Program-made: the position numbers and the translations under genes
From: VFZP01 sp043730365
GTDB taxonomy: Bacteria; Acidobacteriota; Terriglobia; Bryobacterales; Bryobacteraceae
Assembly (NCBI GenBank): GCA_043730365.1
Contig: JAYTKJ010000074.1
Span: 1 to 14,883, forward strand
DNA length: 14,883 nucleotides
Reading direction: 5' to 3'
Shown here: piece by piece, positions 1 through 7,469 of the stretch
Layout of the letters: each line of letters opens with the position of its first letter
Numbering within the stretch: position 1 is the first letter of the stretch
Notes under the pieces: model-generated
Databases searched by the model: none
Told to the model about the DNA's origin: nothing
The model's input: only the letters and a program-made list of their open reading frames with translations

Positions 1-2217
1 GGCGTGGTTCGGCTGAGCTTTGAATCGCTGCCTGACGTAGACGTGCATGCCGCCAAACTGCGCGTGGAAGGCTCAGTGCTGGACGGCAGCGACATCCGCG
101 ATCTGACGGCTGTGCTAGACCGCGCCTGCGACGTGCGGGGCATCCTCGGCAACACGGCGGACCGGTTTCCGCGCCTGGGCGCTCTGGCCTCCCGGATCGC
201 CGATTTCCGCCCGTTAGTGAACGAGCTCAACGGCAAGATTGAGCCTGACGGATCGGTAGCCGACACGGCCTCGGTGGCGTTGCATCGCCTCCGCCGCGAA
301 CTCAATCGGCAGCAGGGGCTCATTCAGGAATCGCTCGAACGGTTCTTGCGCAAGCATCGCGACGACGGCATTCTGCAGGACGAATACGTCACCTTCCGAA
401 ATGAGCGTTTCGTGCTGCCCATCGTGGCCGGCCAGAAGCGCAAGGTGGACGGCATCATTCACGCCGCCAGCGGAACCGGGCAGACGTTGTTTATTGAGCC
501 GCTTGAAACTGTGGAGCTCAACAACGATTTGGTGCGGCTGCGCGAGCAGGAGATGCGCGAGGTGAACCGGATTCTGCAGGAGCTGACGCAGCGCCTGCGT
601 GCGGCCGTCTCCGATATTCGCGCCGCCGTGGTGGTGATGGGCGAGCTGGAACTGTTGTTTGGCAAAGCCCGTTTCGCGGCGGATTTTGAATGCACGATCC
701 CGGTATTTTCTCCCGATGAGGCCCCGCGTCTGGACCTCCGCCGCGCCCGCCATCCGCTGCTGGTGGACGTGCTCGGCCGGCAACGCAAGAACGTCGTGCC
801 GATGGCGCTCACCCTGGAGGGCTCCACGCGCACGCTCCTCATCAGCGGACCCAACACGGGGGGCAAAACGGTGGCGCTCAAAACGATCGGCGTGATGGTG
901 TTGATGGCGCAGGCGGGGCTCCCCGTGCCCGCCGAACGCGCCGAACTGCCACTGTTTGATCAGGTGCTGGCCGACATTGGCGATCACCAGTCGCTGGAAC
1001 AAAGCCTCTCGACGTTTTCGGCGCACATCGTGCGCATCAAGGAGATTCTGGAGACCGTAGAATCGGGGTCGCTGGTGTTGATCGATGAACTCGGCCGCGC
1101 CACCGATCCGGACGAGGGCGGCGCGCTGGCGGTGGCCGTGCTGGACCGTGTGCGGAGTTCGGGCGCATTCACGCTGGCCTCGACGCATCTGGTGGCTCCC
1201 AAGATCTACGGCGCCACGACGGCGGGTGTGCTGAACGGGGCGATGAGCTTCGACGAGCAGACGCTGGCGCCGACGTATCAATTGCGGACGGGCGCGCCAG
1301 GCGCTTCAGCCGGACTCGACATTGCGCAGCGGCTCGGGATCCCGCGCCCCGTTATCGATCAGGCCCGGTCCACGTTCACGGATGCGCAACGTAGCCTGGG
1401 TCATCTGTTGAAGCTACTGGAAGAGCGGCTCGACGCGGCCGATCTGCGTGAGCGCGAACTGGCGGAGCTCAAGAAGGCAGTTGCAATTGAGCAGCAGCAA
1501 TCGAAGGACGCGGCGGAAAAGCGCGAAGCCGCCAAGCTGCGCGAACTGGAACGTAGGACCGAGCAGATGCTGGACCAATTTGAGGAGCGTGCGCGGGAGA
1601 CCATTGGCCGCCTTTCCGGATCGACGGAGCAGCGGAAGTTCGTGGAGCAGTCGCAACGCAAGGTGGCGGCGGCGGGGCGCGAGATGCGTCAGGAACGCGA
1701 CGCCACTTTGGCAGCGGTGCGCGGCGATTCAACCCCTGAGTTGATTCCGGTTACCGAGGGCGTGCGCGTGCGCCTGCGCGGAGTTCGTGAGCCGGCGCGT
1801 GTGAAGCGATTGATGGCCAATGGCATTCTTGAAGTTGAGGCTGGCTTCCTGCGCCTGCAGGTGGCGCGCGAGGATGTGCTGGAGGTGCTGCCGGAGACGG
1901 CGGCGGGCGCCAAACTTCCCAAGGGCGTCACGGTTCATCATGCGCCGCGCGAGACGCAGAGCGCATCGTCCGTGAGCGAACTCAATGTGATTGGCCGGCG
2001 GGTCGAGGAAGCGCTCGCCGAGCTCGACAAGTTTCTCGACAACGCCGCCATGGCTGAGGCGACGCGAGTGCGGGTGGTGCATGGACACGGCATGGGCATC
2101 CTCAAGCGCGCAGTGGGGGAAATGCTCGGGACGCATCCGCACGTGGCCAAGTTCTATGGCGCCACGCCGCAGGAAGGCGGAGCGGGGGCGACGATCATCG
2201 AACTCAAGGTGGATTAG
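1..2217 (+). CDS. mutS2: Endonuclease MutS2, 5'-truncated by the window edge
   Basis: MutS2 is a MutS-family ATPase with a C-terminal Smr nuclease domain. It acts on branched DNA and, in some bacteria, on collided ribosomes. The reading frame is open to base 1, and alignment from memory with Bacillus MutS2 suggests about 50 N-terminal residues are missing, so the GTG at 4 is probably not the true start. Numbering from base 4: Walker A GPNTGGKT at 282-289, Walker B with D361-E362, the conserved stretch IGDHQSLEQSLSTFSAH just before it, a long charged coiled coil at about 460-540, and an Smr domain from about 660 to the end with HGHG at 693-696. The Smr entry motif reads LNVIG instead of LDLRG; other MutS2 proteins show this variant. 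The stop overlaps the convergent gene's stop by 4 bases. Identity is near certain; which cellular role dominates here is not visible. Confidence 0.96.
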   Translation, partial: GVVRLSFESLPDVDVHAAKLRVEGSVLDGSDIRDLTAVLDRACDVRGILGNTADRFPRLGALASRIADFRPLVNELNGKIEPDGSVADTASVALHRLRRELNRQQGLIQESLERFLRKHRDDGILQDEYVTFRNERFVLPIVAGQKRKVDGIIHAASGTGQTLFIEPLETVELNNDLVRLREQEMREVNRILQELTQRLRAAVSDIRAAVVVMGELELLFGKARFAADFECTIPVFSPDEAPRLDLRRARHPLLVDVLGRQRKNVVPMALTLEGSTRTLLISGPNTGGKTVALKTIGVMVLMAQAGLPVPAERAELPLFDQVLADIGDHQSLEQSLSTFSAHIVRIKEILETVESGSLVLIDELGRATDPDEGGALAVAVLDRVRSSGAFTLASTHLVAPKIYGATTAGVLNGAMSFDEQTLAPTYQLRTGAPGASAGLDIAQRLGIPRPVIDQARSTFTDAQRSLGHLLKLLEERLDAADLRERELAELKKAVAIEQQQSKDAAEKREAAKLRELERRTEQMLDQFEERARETIGRLSGSTEQRKFVEQSQRKVAAAGREMRQERDATLAAVRGDSTPELIPVTEGVRVRLRGVREPARVKRLMANGILEVEAGFLRLQVAREDVLEVLPETAAGAKLPKGVTVHHAPRETQSASSVSELNVIGRRVEEALAELDKFLDNAAMAEATRVRVVHGHGMGILKRAVGEMLGTHPHVAKFYGATPQEGGAGATIIELKVD

Positions 2218-2714
2218 CGCCGCCTAGGGTCGCGGAGCCGCTTCCGCCTGTTTTCGACTCGCTTGGCTTCCTCGGCCATCCTCACGGCATGCTCCTTGTC
2301 GACGGACTCGCGGAACATCGCGTAGTGCCGTTTGAGCCGCTCAACGTAGTCGGGTGAGTCAAGTACGGTTTGAAACAGATCCAGAAGTGCCGGCGAGAGC
2401 TCGGTCTGTGAGTTGAGCGGATCAAGGTACGGGCCCTTCATCTGAACGGGATCGTTGCCAGGACCGCCCCAGCGCCGGTAGAAATCCAGAGTGTCCCAAC
2501 CGTAGCCGATGGTGGCCCAGATTCGCGTTAAGCCGGTCTCGGGCCGAATCACATTGATGATCACCCGGCGGCAATCGCAGCCGCGCTCGTTGCAGTACAT
2601 CTCCATGAAGGCGAACTCCCCATCCGGGAGATCGTCTTGGCCCGCCACGATGGCGGATCTGGTCTCCCGCACTCCGGTCTCTCGAAATCTTTCCATAAAC
2701 GGCGTCATGGGCAT
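2214..2714 (-). CDS. Hypothetical protein with a C-X4-C-X-C motif
   Basis: I do not recognise this 166-residue protein as a named family. It has no signal peptide or membrane segment, so it is probably cytoplasmic. Around residues 40-48 it carries YCNERGCDC, a compact C-X4-C-X-C cluster that could bind a metal, followed by a beta-rich, tryptophan-containing stretch (IWATIGYGWDTLDFYRRWGG). The C-terminal third is helical and very basic, ending in RKRLRDPRRR, which suggests nucleic-acid contact; that is inference only. Start: ATG at 2712-2714 is used. A second in-frame ATG two codons on (2706-2708) is equally possible, since neither has a convincing Shine-Dalgarno. Its TAA (2214-2216) lies inside the mutS2 stop, a tail-to-tail overlap. 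It lies 45 bases downstream of higA on the same strand and could be co-transcribed with it, but nothing shows it to be part of the toxin-antitoxin module. Confidence 0.75.
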   Translation of the reverse strand: MPMTPFMERFRETGVRETRSAIVAGQDDLPDGEFAFMEMYCNERGCDCRRVIINVIRPETGLTRIWATIGYGWDTLDFYRRWGGPGNDPVQMKGPYLDPLNSQTELSPALLDLFQTVLDSPDYVERLKRHYAMFRESVDKEHAVRMAEEAKRVENRRKRLRDPRRR

Positions 2715-2759
2715 CGCACTAGATTAGGCGAAGATGCGGTGCACGTGCAAGCTGACGAA

Positions 2760-3164
2760 TCAGATAAAGAGATCGACCGGCACACGGAAAAACTCTGCCA
2801 GACGCTTGGCCTGCGCCTTGCTGATGGACCTTCGGGCGTGCAGCACTTCTGTTGCGGTTCCCTTGTTGCCCAGCACCGGCCAGATGTCCTTGTGCTTCAA
2901 GCCGCGATCTTCCATCAACGCCTTGAGTGATTCGGCGGGCGACACGCGGGGCAGCGGGAAGGCCTTTTCTTCGTAATTCTCGATGAGAATCGTGAGCAAC
3001 TCGGCGAGCGCTTGTTCTTCGGGCGACAAATCTTCGCGCTCGTCGAGCGCGAGGAGGTCGGCTGTCAAGCGTGCGTGTTCGGCCTCCGAATGAATTACCC
3101 GTGGCAGAGCCTTCGCCACCAACTTAGCGTAGGCGGAATCCCGAATCTCAAGTGTGGTGTTCAT
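2760..3164 (-). CDS. higA: HigA-type antitoxin, XRE helix-turn-helix
   Basis: This is the antitoxin of a type II HigBA pair. In this family the antitoxin binds and neutralises HigB and represses its own operon. The N-terminal half (MNTTLEIRDSAYAKLV onward) is the acidic, helical toxin-binding part. The C-terminal half carries the helix-turn-helix: SLKALMEDRGLKHKDIWPVL, then GNKGTATEVLHARRSISKAQ, then AKRLAEFFRVPVDLFI, close to the COG5499 HigA pattern. I start it at the ATG at 3162-3164 (134 residues) because AAGGAG (3175-3180, minus strand) lies 10 bases upstream and this ATG overlaps the higB stop as ATGA. The ATG at 3171-3173 would give three more residues but sits only one base from that Shine-Dalgarno. 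Toxin first, antitoxin second is the usual higBA order. The helix-turn-helix probably recognises the inverted repeat in front of higB. Confidence 0.9.
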   Translation of the reverse strand: MNTTLEIRDSAYAKLVAKALPRVIHSEAEHARLTADLLALDEREDLSPEEQALAELLTILIENYEEKAFPLPRVSPAESLKALMEDRGLKHKDIWPVLGNKGTATEVLHARRSISKAQAKRLAEFFRVPVDLFI

Positions 3165-3448
3165 CGCTTCCATGCTCCTTGGCTGTACTCGGCGTGAGTG
3201 ATGATGAAAAGAATGAATACTCGCTGTGCCTCATAGTTGACCCGGGCGATCAGCCTGTAGTCATTGCCATGAATATTGAATACGGTCCGTCGGCCAACGA
3301 CGTCGGCATGCGCGAAATCGCGCCTCACTTGGGCAAGCGAACCCCATCGGGCGGCCTTCGCAATTCGATACCAGTTCATTAACGGAGCCAGTGCGTTTGC
3401 ATGCGTTGCGGCAAACCTGCGTAAGATTTGTCGGCTAATTACATGCAC
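3161..3448 (-). CDS. higB: HigB-type toxin, mRNA interferase
   Basis: This 95-residue protein matches the HigB toxin family (PF09907, RelE/HigB fold), whose members cut mRNA on the ribosome. Family landmarks appear in order: VISRQILRRFAATH at the N-terminus, the aromatic Trp/Tyr positions in NWYRIAKAARW, then VFNIHGNDYRLIARVNYE and the closing VFILFIITHAEY. Family members are normally 95-105 residues, so this looks intact. The start is GTG at 3446-3448; no ATG or other good start lies nearby, and an upstream ATG is followed at once by TAA. The stop overlaps the higA start as ATGA, so translation of the pair is coupled. The gene follows the haem-protein gene (stop at 3480-3482) with only 31 bases between, and those bases hold the likely promoter and operator. 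Confidence 0.9.
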   Translation of the reverse strand: MHVISRQILRRFAATHANALAPLMNWYRIAKAARWGSLAQVRRDFAHADVVGRRTVFNIHGNDYRLIARVNYEAQRVFILFIITHAEYSQGAWKR

Positions 3449-3453
3449 ACCTT

Positions 3454-3474
3454 TAGTTTACATAGTGCAAACTA
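3454..3474. promoter_or_regulatory. Inverted repeat, probable HigA operator
   Basis: TAGTTT (3454-3459) and AAACTA (3469-3474) are perfect 6-base inverted arms around a 9-base centre, in the 31-base gap directly before higB. An AT-rich dyad here stands out in a GC-rich window. Type II antitoxins of this family repress by binding such a dyad, so autoregulation by HigA is the natural reading. The arms are seen; HigA binding is inferred. Confidence 0.65.
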
Positions 3475-3483
3475 TCCCGTCAA
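3455..3483 (-). promoter_or_regulatory. Probable higBA promoter inside the operator
   Basis: On the minus strand TTGACG (3483-3478) lies 17 bases from TAAACT (3460-3455), a 5/6 and a 4/6 match to sigma-70 hexamers with ideal spacing. The -10 falls inside the inverted repeat, so a bound repressor would block polymerase. Transcription would start about 6-7 bases on, at or next to the GTG of higB, implying a leaderless message. The -35 overlaps the stop of the preceding gene. Confidence 0.5.
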
Positions 3484-4739
3484 GGCCGATTGCGCAACCA
3501 CCCGGCCGCCGCCGAGACCTCCGGCTTGGTATCCATAAGTATCTCCCGAATCGCCACGCGCTGAGCCGCACTCAAGTGAGCCGCATCGCGGTTCTTGCCC
3601 GCCAGCGCGTCTCCCAACCGCCGGTAGATGGCGTCCTTCACCGGCGGGGGTAACCGAGCGAAAGAATCCGAGTAGATCAGATAGCTGCACGGATACTCGA
3701 GGAGGCGCTTGTCGAGGTTCAACTTCCAAAGCGATCGGCCGGCCTTGTCGCGCACGCCGCGCTTGCCGAACTCGGCGGCGAAGCTTGACATGCCCTTCAC
3801 CGGCGATTTCAGCAGCGGCTCCTCGGCGAACAGCATGTACCGCACCAACTCCTCAATCTGCGCGGCGTCGACCGAGCCATCGATCCGCTGTGACCACGAT
3901 GCGCGCGCCAGCAGATTCGACATGCGCGTCTGATGCTCGAGCACCATCAACGAAGGAATGTCGCTGTAGGGCGAGAGGTACGCCCCGGCATCAAACAGGC
4001 GCTGCAAATCGGTTGTATTGGCGCCGCGCGCCAGGTCCAGACCCTCTGCCGGCTCGCCCTTCTCGACATAGATGTTTCCCAGGTGGCGCGCGGTACCATG
4101 AGTGCCGGTAGCATACCAGCCGCCCCAGCGCTCAGCGAAAGGGCTGCGGTGATCGGTGATGTGGGAGGGGCCGGGAAACACCGGCGTGCCCGAGCGGTCT
4201 GGCAAAACCGAGCGCACCATCAGGCCGGGCACACCCGCGGTGACGGCGGCATGATGACACTGTAGGCACTCATCGCCCCGTTGGCGCAGCACGGGGCGGG
4301 AGGTTTGCCCTTGATCGAGCGAGTAGAAGGCGACACCCAGAAGCGCGTCCATCGAGGCAATCTCGAGAATGTCCCCACCCCGGACGAATCCAATGTAGGT
4401 ATCTTCGTTGTGATAGACGGCACGCGGGAGGCGCGGGGAAATACGCGAGGCCTGGAAACTGGTCCTCGAAAAAACCAGCGTCTGCGAGGAAACCTGGACG
4501 TCGAGGCCGGCTAGCAGCGCGGGCAGATAGCCGTGCTCCCGGTCATAGCGCAACTCTGCCTGGCCACTGGCGAGGCGATCAGCCAAACGGCTGACGCGAT
4601 TGAGCGCGGGGGTCTTGTAATAGCGGATAGCCGGATGCTCGGCGGCCAGCAGGCGCGTGCCGCTGGCGCCGTTATGAAACTCCTGCGCCGAAGCCAAGCC
4701 GGCCAAGCCGACGCCCACCAGCGCGACAATCTTCACCAC
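3480..4739 (-). CDS. Exported single-haem cytochrome c-like protein, unknown role
   Basis: The protein has 419 residues. The N-terminus MVKIVALVGVGLAGLASA looks like a Sec signal peptide cut after ASA, so the product should be periplasmic. One c-type haem site, CLQCH, lies at 158-162. The region before it (LVFSRTSFQASRISPRLPRA, then YIGFVRGGDILEIASMD) and after it (GGWYATGTHGTARHLGN, about 206-222) is conserved-looking, but I cannot name the family. I recall similar unnamed single-haem proteins in Acidobacteria and Planctomycetes. Many Trp, His and Met residues could supply the distal haem ligand. Two consecutive GTG codons (4737-4739, 4734-4736) compete as starts; the signal peptide fits either. 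The gene follows the pseudokinase gene by 61 bases, with a stem-loop in that gap. It may be an electron carrier or a haem sensor; nothing visible decides. Confidence 0.85.
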   Translation of the reverse strand: MVKIVALVGVGLAGLASAQEFHNGASGTRLLAAEHPAIRYYKTPALNRVSRLADRLASGQAELRYDREHGYLPALLAGLDVQVSSQTLVFSRTSFQASRISPRLPRAVYHNEDTYIGFVRGGDILEIASMDALLGVAFYSLDQGQTSRPVLRQRGDECLQCHHAAVTAGVPGLMVRSVLPDRSGTPVFPGPSHITDHRSPFAERWGGWYATGTHGTARHLGNIYVEKGEPAEGLDLARGANTTDLQRLFDAGAYLSPYSDIPSLMVLEHQTRMSNLLARASWSQRIDGSVDAAQIEELVRYMLFAEEPLLKSPVKGMSSFAAEFGKRGVRDKAGRSLWKLNLDKRLLEYPCSYLIYSDSFARLPPPVKDAIYRRLGDALAGKNRDAAHLSAAQRVAIREILMDTKPEVSAAAGWLRNRP

Positions 4740-4771
4740 GCCCCATTATCGGCCGCAAGCGCCAGCGCGCC

Positions 4772-4791
4772 TACTCGGGCAATCCCGAGTA
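4772..4791 (-). terminator. Stem-loop after the pseudokinase gene
   Basis: TACTCGGG (4772-4779) and CCCGAGTA (4784-4791) form a perfect 8-base stem with a CAAT loop, starting 9 bases after the stop of the kinase-like gene. There is no T-run on the minus strand after it, so it is not a textbook intrinsic terminator. It may still stabilise the upstream transcript's 3' end or reduce read-through into the haem-protein gene. Confidence 0.5.
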
Positions 4792-4800
4792 ACATGCCGG

Positions 4801-6030
4801 TTAGTTGGCGATCTTTACCTGGGAAACGCGAATCCCTTCGCGTGTCAGGTCAAATTGCAGCACCCAATCCTGCGAAGCGTCTCCGGCGGGAAACTTCCAG
4901 GCCTGAGCCGCGATAAGCACGCGGTCTGTGAAATACTTGCTCGCCCGTGGGGATTCCAGCGTGGCTTGGTTCACGTTCCCGCCACTATCAACGCGGACGC
5001 GGACGTTGATCCGCACTCGCCCGGTGATGGTGTTGAGCGCCCCCTGAGGGATCGCAGGCAGCACCCGGGTAATCCCTTCACCAGTGGCTGGGCGTTGTTC
5101 GAGGGACGGTGGCTTTGCCGAGGCTGGCTCCTTTGCCACACTTGGCTTGGGTTGCTTCGCTGCTTTGGGCGCCTTCTTGGCGTCCGCGGCAGGCGGCTTG
5201 ATTTCCGGAGCTATAAAAGCCGGCGCTGGATTTTCAGGCGGCGCCGGCACCGCCACGGCGTTCTGATTTGGTTTGGCGTCCGGCGAAGGCCACATCACCA
5301 GCAGGCCGACAATCCCCGCCGCGGCGGCTGCGGCGGCTAAACCCCACCAACCTTTCCAGGAATTCGTTCCCGCGCCGGCGACTGGCGCGGAATCGCCACG
5401 CAAGTGTGCCTCAATCCGCGTTACATCCCAGCGAGCCGCCGGGTTCGGCAACAAACAATTTCTGGCGATCTCGGCGAACGGTTCGGGCAGTCGCGCATTC
5501 GGACCCCCGCCCAGCACTTCCTGCAATAGGGTCCCAACCGCACCGCAATCGACGGCCGAGTCCCCTCCATGAACCAGGCTATCGCTGGAAATCTTGAGTT
5601 GGTCCCCGAATGCCAAGATGTTCGCCGGCTTCAGGCTCCCGTGTGCGAAGCCCTGCGCCTTCAGATACTGCAGAGCACCCAGCAAAGGGAAAAGCATGGC
5701 TCGCGTCTCGTCGGGGGTGAGTAATCGGTCCGCCAGCACCTCGGCGAGGTTCTCGTCCGCTCGCTCCATGACGAAGTAGGCGCAACGCATGTCCCCCACT
5801 GCGGCTTCTCCGCTCGCAAAAATCTGCACGAGGGCCGGGTGGGAAAGGCCGGCGGCATTCTCCTTGGACGCCGGCTTTCCGGGGAGAATCTTAACCGCGG
5901 CGGGCCGGCCCTGGAATTGCGTTTCAAAGACCGCACTGTGATCGCTTCCGCCCGGGCAGCGCTCCAGCGGAAACATCGAATCGAGGCTGTGGCCTTCCCA
6001 GTGTTTCCAGAATGCGAGATCGAATGACAT
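4801..6030 (-). CDS. Membrane pseudokinase fused to a TonB C-terminal domain
   Basis: The protein has 409 residues from the ATG at 6028-6030. Residues about 15-210 follow a Ser/Thr protein-kinase layout: a loose glycine loop (PGGSDHSAVF), the VAIK-type lysine K47 (AAVKILPG), and the catalytic loop. That loop reads HGSLKPANIL (130-139) rather than HRDLKPENIL, so the catalytic Asp is Ser132 while Lys134 and Asn137 remain. The DFG site reads ISSDS, so the metal-binding Asp is also gone. One membrane segment (about 228-247, WWGLAAAAAAAGIVGLLVMW) is followed by a Pro/Ala/Lys-rich periplasmic linker and a TonB-type C-terminal domain (about 319-403: GRVRINVRVRVDSGGNV, then AAQAWKFPAG). Known of the families: TonB-C domains contact outer-membrane partners, and pseudokinases bind rather than phosphorylate. 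A longer start at 6055-6057 exists, but a -10-like box sits on it. Neither start has a Shine-Dalgarno. Confidence 0.85.
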   Translation of the reverse strand: MSFDLAFWKHWEGHSLDSMFPLERCPGGSDHSAVFETQFQGRPAAVKILPGKPASKENAAGLSHPALVQIFASGEAAVGDMRCAYFVMERADENLAEVLADRLLTPDETRAMLFPLLGALQYLKAQGFAHGSLKPANILAFGDQLKISSDSLVHGGDSAVDCGAVGTLLQEVLGGGPNARLPEPFAEIARNCLLPNPAARWDVTRIEAHLRGDSAPVAGAGTNSWKGWWGLAAAAAAAGIVGLLVMWPSPDAKPNQNAVAVPAPPENPAPAFIAPEIKPPAADAKKAPKAAKQPKPSVAKEPASAKPPSLEQRPATGEGITRVLPAIPQGALNTITGRVRINVRVRVDSGGNVNQATLESPRASKYFTDRVLIAAQAWKFPAGDASQDWVLQFDLTREGIRVSQVKIAN

Positions 6031-6059
6031 GGCTTTGGCGCGCTTCCGAACAACCATAT

Positions 6060-6065
6060 ATTGTA
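6060..6065 (-). promoter_or_regulatory. -10-like box of the pseudokinase gene
   Basis: TACAAT (6065-6060, minus strand) matches the sigma-70 -10 consensus at 5 of 6 positions. No convincing -35 is seen 16-18 bases upstream. A start of transcription about 7 bases on would fall after the upstream ATG at 6057, which is a reason to prefer the ATG at 6030. Confidence 0.4.
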
Positions 6066-6136
6066 CGGTGGCCGGCCGCCCCCGCCGGGCGGAAAGCGAA
6101 CGCTCTCATTTCCCAGCAATCAGCATGCCAACCACG

Positions 6137-7456
6137 CTAGTTCGCCTTGAGCCCGGCGATCCAGACGGTCTCGATCGATCGCGTGTTCTTGATGTTGTCC
6201 AGCGGATTCTTGCCCAGCACCACCAAGTCAGCCCAGTGCCCCTTGGTGAGCGTACCGAGTTCGTTCGACTTACCCAGGAACTCCGCCGCGTTCTTTGAGA
6301 AGGTCTGGATGATCTGCGCCGGCGTCAGCCCTGCCTCAGCCATCAACTCCATTTCCCAATGCTCGAAGAAGCCGGAGAAGCGCGCGGGCGGACCGGTGTC
6401 GGTTCCAAAGCCTACCTTGACGCCGGAGTCGTATAACTTCTTCAAATTGCCCTGCGCGGTTTTGAGGAAGCCGGGCCAGAGATGAGTCTCGTGATCGTCC
6501 GCCTGTTTTTTCTGAAAGGCCGGCGTCCGCAGGGTCTGCAAGGTGGCGGCGTCGAGCGAGCCGGCAAAGAATGGGTCGTCCAAAAACGGCGCGGGCTTGG
6601 CATAGGCGAACATCGAAGCTTCGCGGGTGAGCGTCGGGATCTGCCAAGCCCCGTGCTTCTTCATCGACTGAATCAGTTCGTCATCCACCGGCTTGTCGCG
6701 CACGGAATGAGCCAAGCCGTAGAGGCCCGAGTCCACCAGCTTCTTGGCGTCATCCAGGTAGAAGATGTGAGCCGCTGTTTTCAAGCCGTGTTTCTTGCCT
6801 CCGGCGATGATGAGCTTGCAGAGGTCGATCGAGATCTTCGGCTCCTTGCCCAAGTGATCGTCCACCCAAATTTTGGCGAAGTCAGCTTTCTTCTCCACCA
6901 GGATCTTCATCCCGGCGGCCACTTCGGCGGCGGTCCCCACCTCAAACGGCACGCCTTTCATGCCAGGCGCCTTGGTCGGATAGCCCGCTAGGCCAGTGAA
7001 GCCGCGATAGGCCGTGAAGATGCGCGTGCGCGGGTCGCGTCCCATGCGCTGTTTCATGCGCACATCGAACACCGCATCCTGATCGCTTCCCATGCTCACC
7101 ATGCTGGTGACGCCGTACTTGGCATAGGTGCCGAGGTGTTTGTTGAGATTCTCAAGCGTGAAGTTTTTTGGGTCCTGCACGAGGCCGATGGTGTTGCCCA
7201 GATGCCCATGCAGATTGATGATGCCGGGCATCACAAACTTGCCGGCCAAGTCCACACGCTCGGCTCCCGCTGACGCCTTGACGCCGCTCTTGGGACCGGC
7301 GTATTGAATCCTGCCGTCCACCACCAGCAGCGCGGCGTTTGTAACCGCCGGGCCACCGTTGCCATCAATCAAAGTAAAATTCTCAAGCAGCTTGGTTTCG
7401 GCGCCAAGAGCGGCAGGCAGAGCCAAGAGGAGAGCGGAAGCAAGAAATCTCTTCAT
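6137..7456 (-). CDS. Secreted metal-dependent amidohydrolase
   Basis: The protein has 439 residues from the ATG at 7454-7456. A clear signal peptide (MKRFLASALLLALPAALGAE) begins there; the longer open frame upstream runs through the glycosyltransferase gene and is not used. The fold is the amidohydrolase (imidazolonepropionase/prolidase-like) TIM barrel. The metal ligands are HGH at 83-85, the probable carboxylated Lys195 (FAKIWVDD), H230 (AAHIFYLDDAKK), H250 (GLAHSVRD) and Asp353 (GFGTDTG). The C-terminal end, LTKGHWADLVVLGKNPLDNI, is the usual closing beta-domain. Family members hydrolyse C-N bonds in cyclic amides, dipeptides or similar substrates outside the cytoplasm; the exact substrate cannot be read here. 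It starts 13 bases after the glycosyltransferase stop, yet carries its own -10-like box in that gap. Confidence 0.92.
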   Translation of the reverse strand: MKRFLASALLLALPAALGAETKLLENFTLIDGNGGPAVTNAALLVVDGRIQYAGPKSGVKASAGAERVDLAGKFVMPGIINLHGHLGNTIGLVQDPKNFTLENLNKHLGTYAKYGVTSMVSMGSDQDAVFDVRMKQRMGRDPRTRIFTAYRGFTGLAGYPTKAPGMKGVPFEVGTAAEVAAGMKILVEKKADFAKIWVDDHLGKEPKISIDLCKLIIAGGKKHGLKTAAHIFYLDDAKKLVDSGLYGLAHSVRDKPVDDELIQSMKKHGAWQIPTLTREASMFAYAKPAPFLDDPFFAGSLDAATLQTLRTPAFQKKQADDHETHLWPGFLKTAQGNLKKLYDSGVKVGFGTDTGPPARFSGFFEHWEMELMAEAGLTPAQIIQTFSKNAAEFLGKSNELGTLTKGHWADLVVLGKNPLDNIKNTRSIETVWIAGLKAN

Positions 7457-7463
7457 CGGTCGG

Positions 7464-7469
7464 ATTGTA
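7464..7469 (-). promoter_or_regulatory. -10-like box 7 bases before the amidohydrolase ATG
   Basis: TACAAT (7469-7464, minus strand) is a 5/6 match to the -10 consensus and is followed by just seven bases (CCGACCG) before the ATG. There is no Shine-Dalgarno and no recognisable -35. If it is used, the message would begin at or beside the start codon. Confidence 0.4.

Noticed and set aside
214..1281. 355-codon open frame on the minus strand
   Set aside because: Antisense to the ATPase domain of mutS2; His/Arg/Gln-rich composition typical of a shadow frame.
2715..2759. Separate promoter for the Cys-motif protein (TTGCAC with TAATCT)
   Set aside because: The -10 matches only 3 of 6 bases and the spacer is 18; too weak to list.
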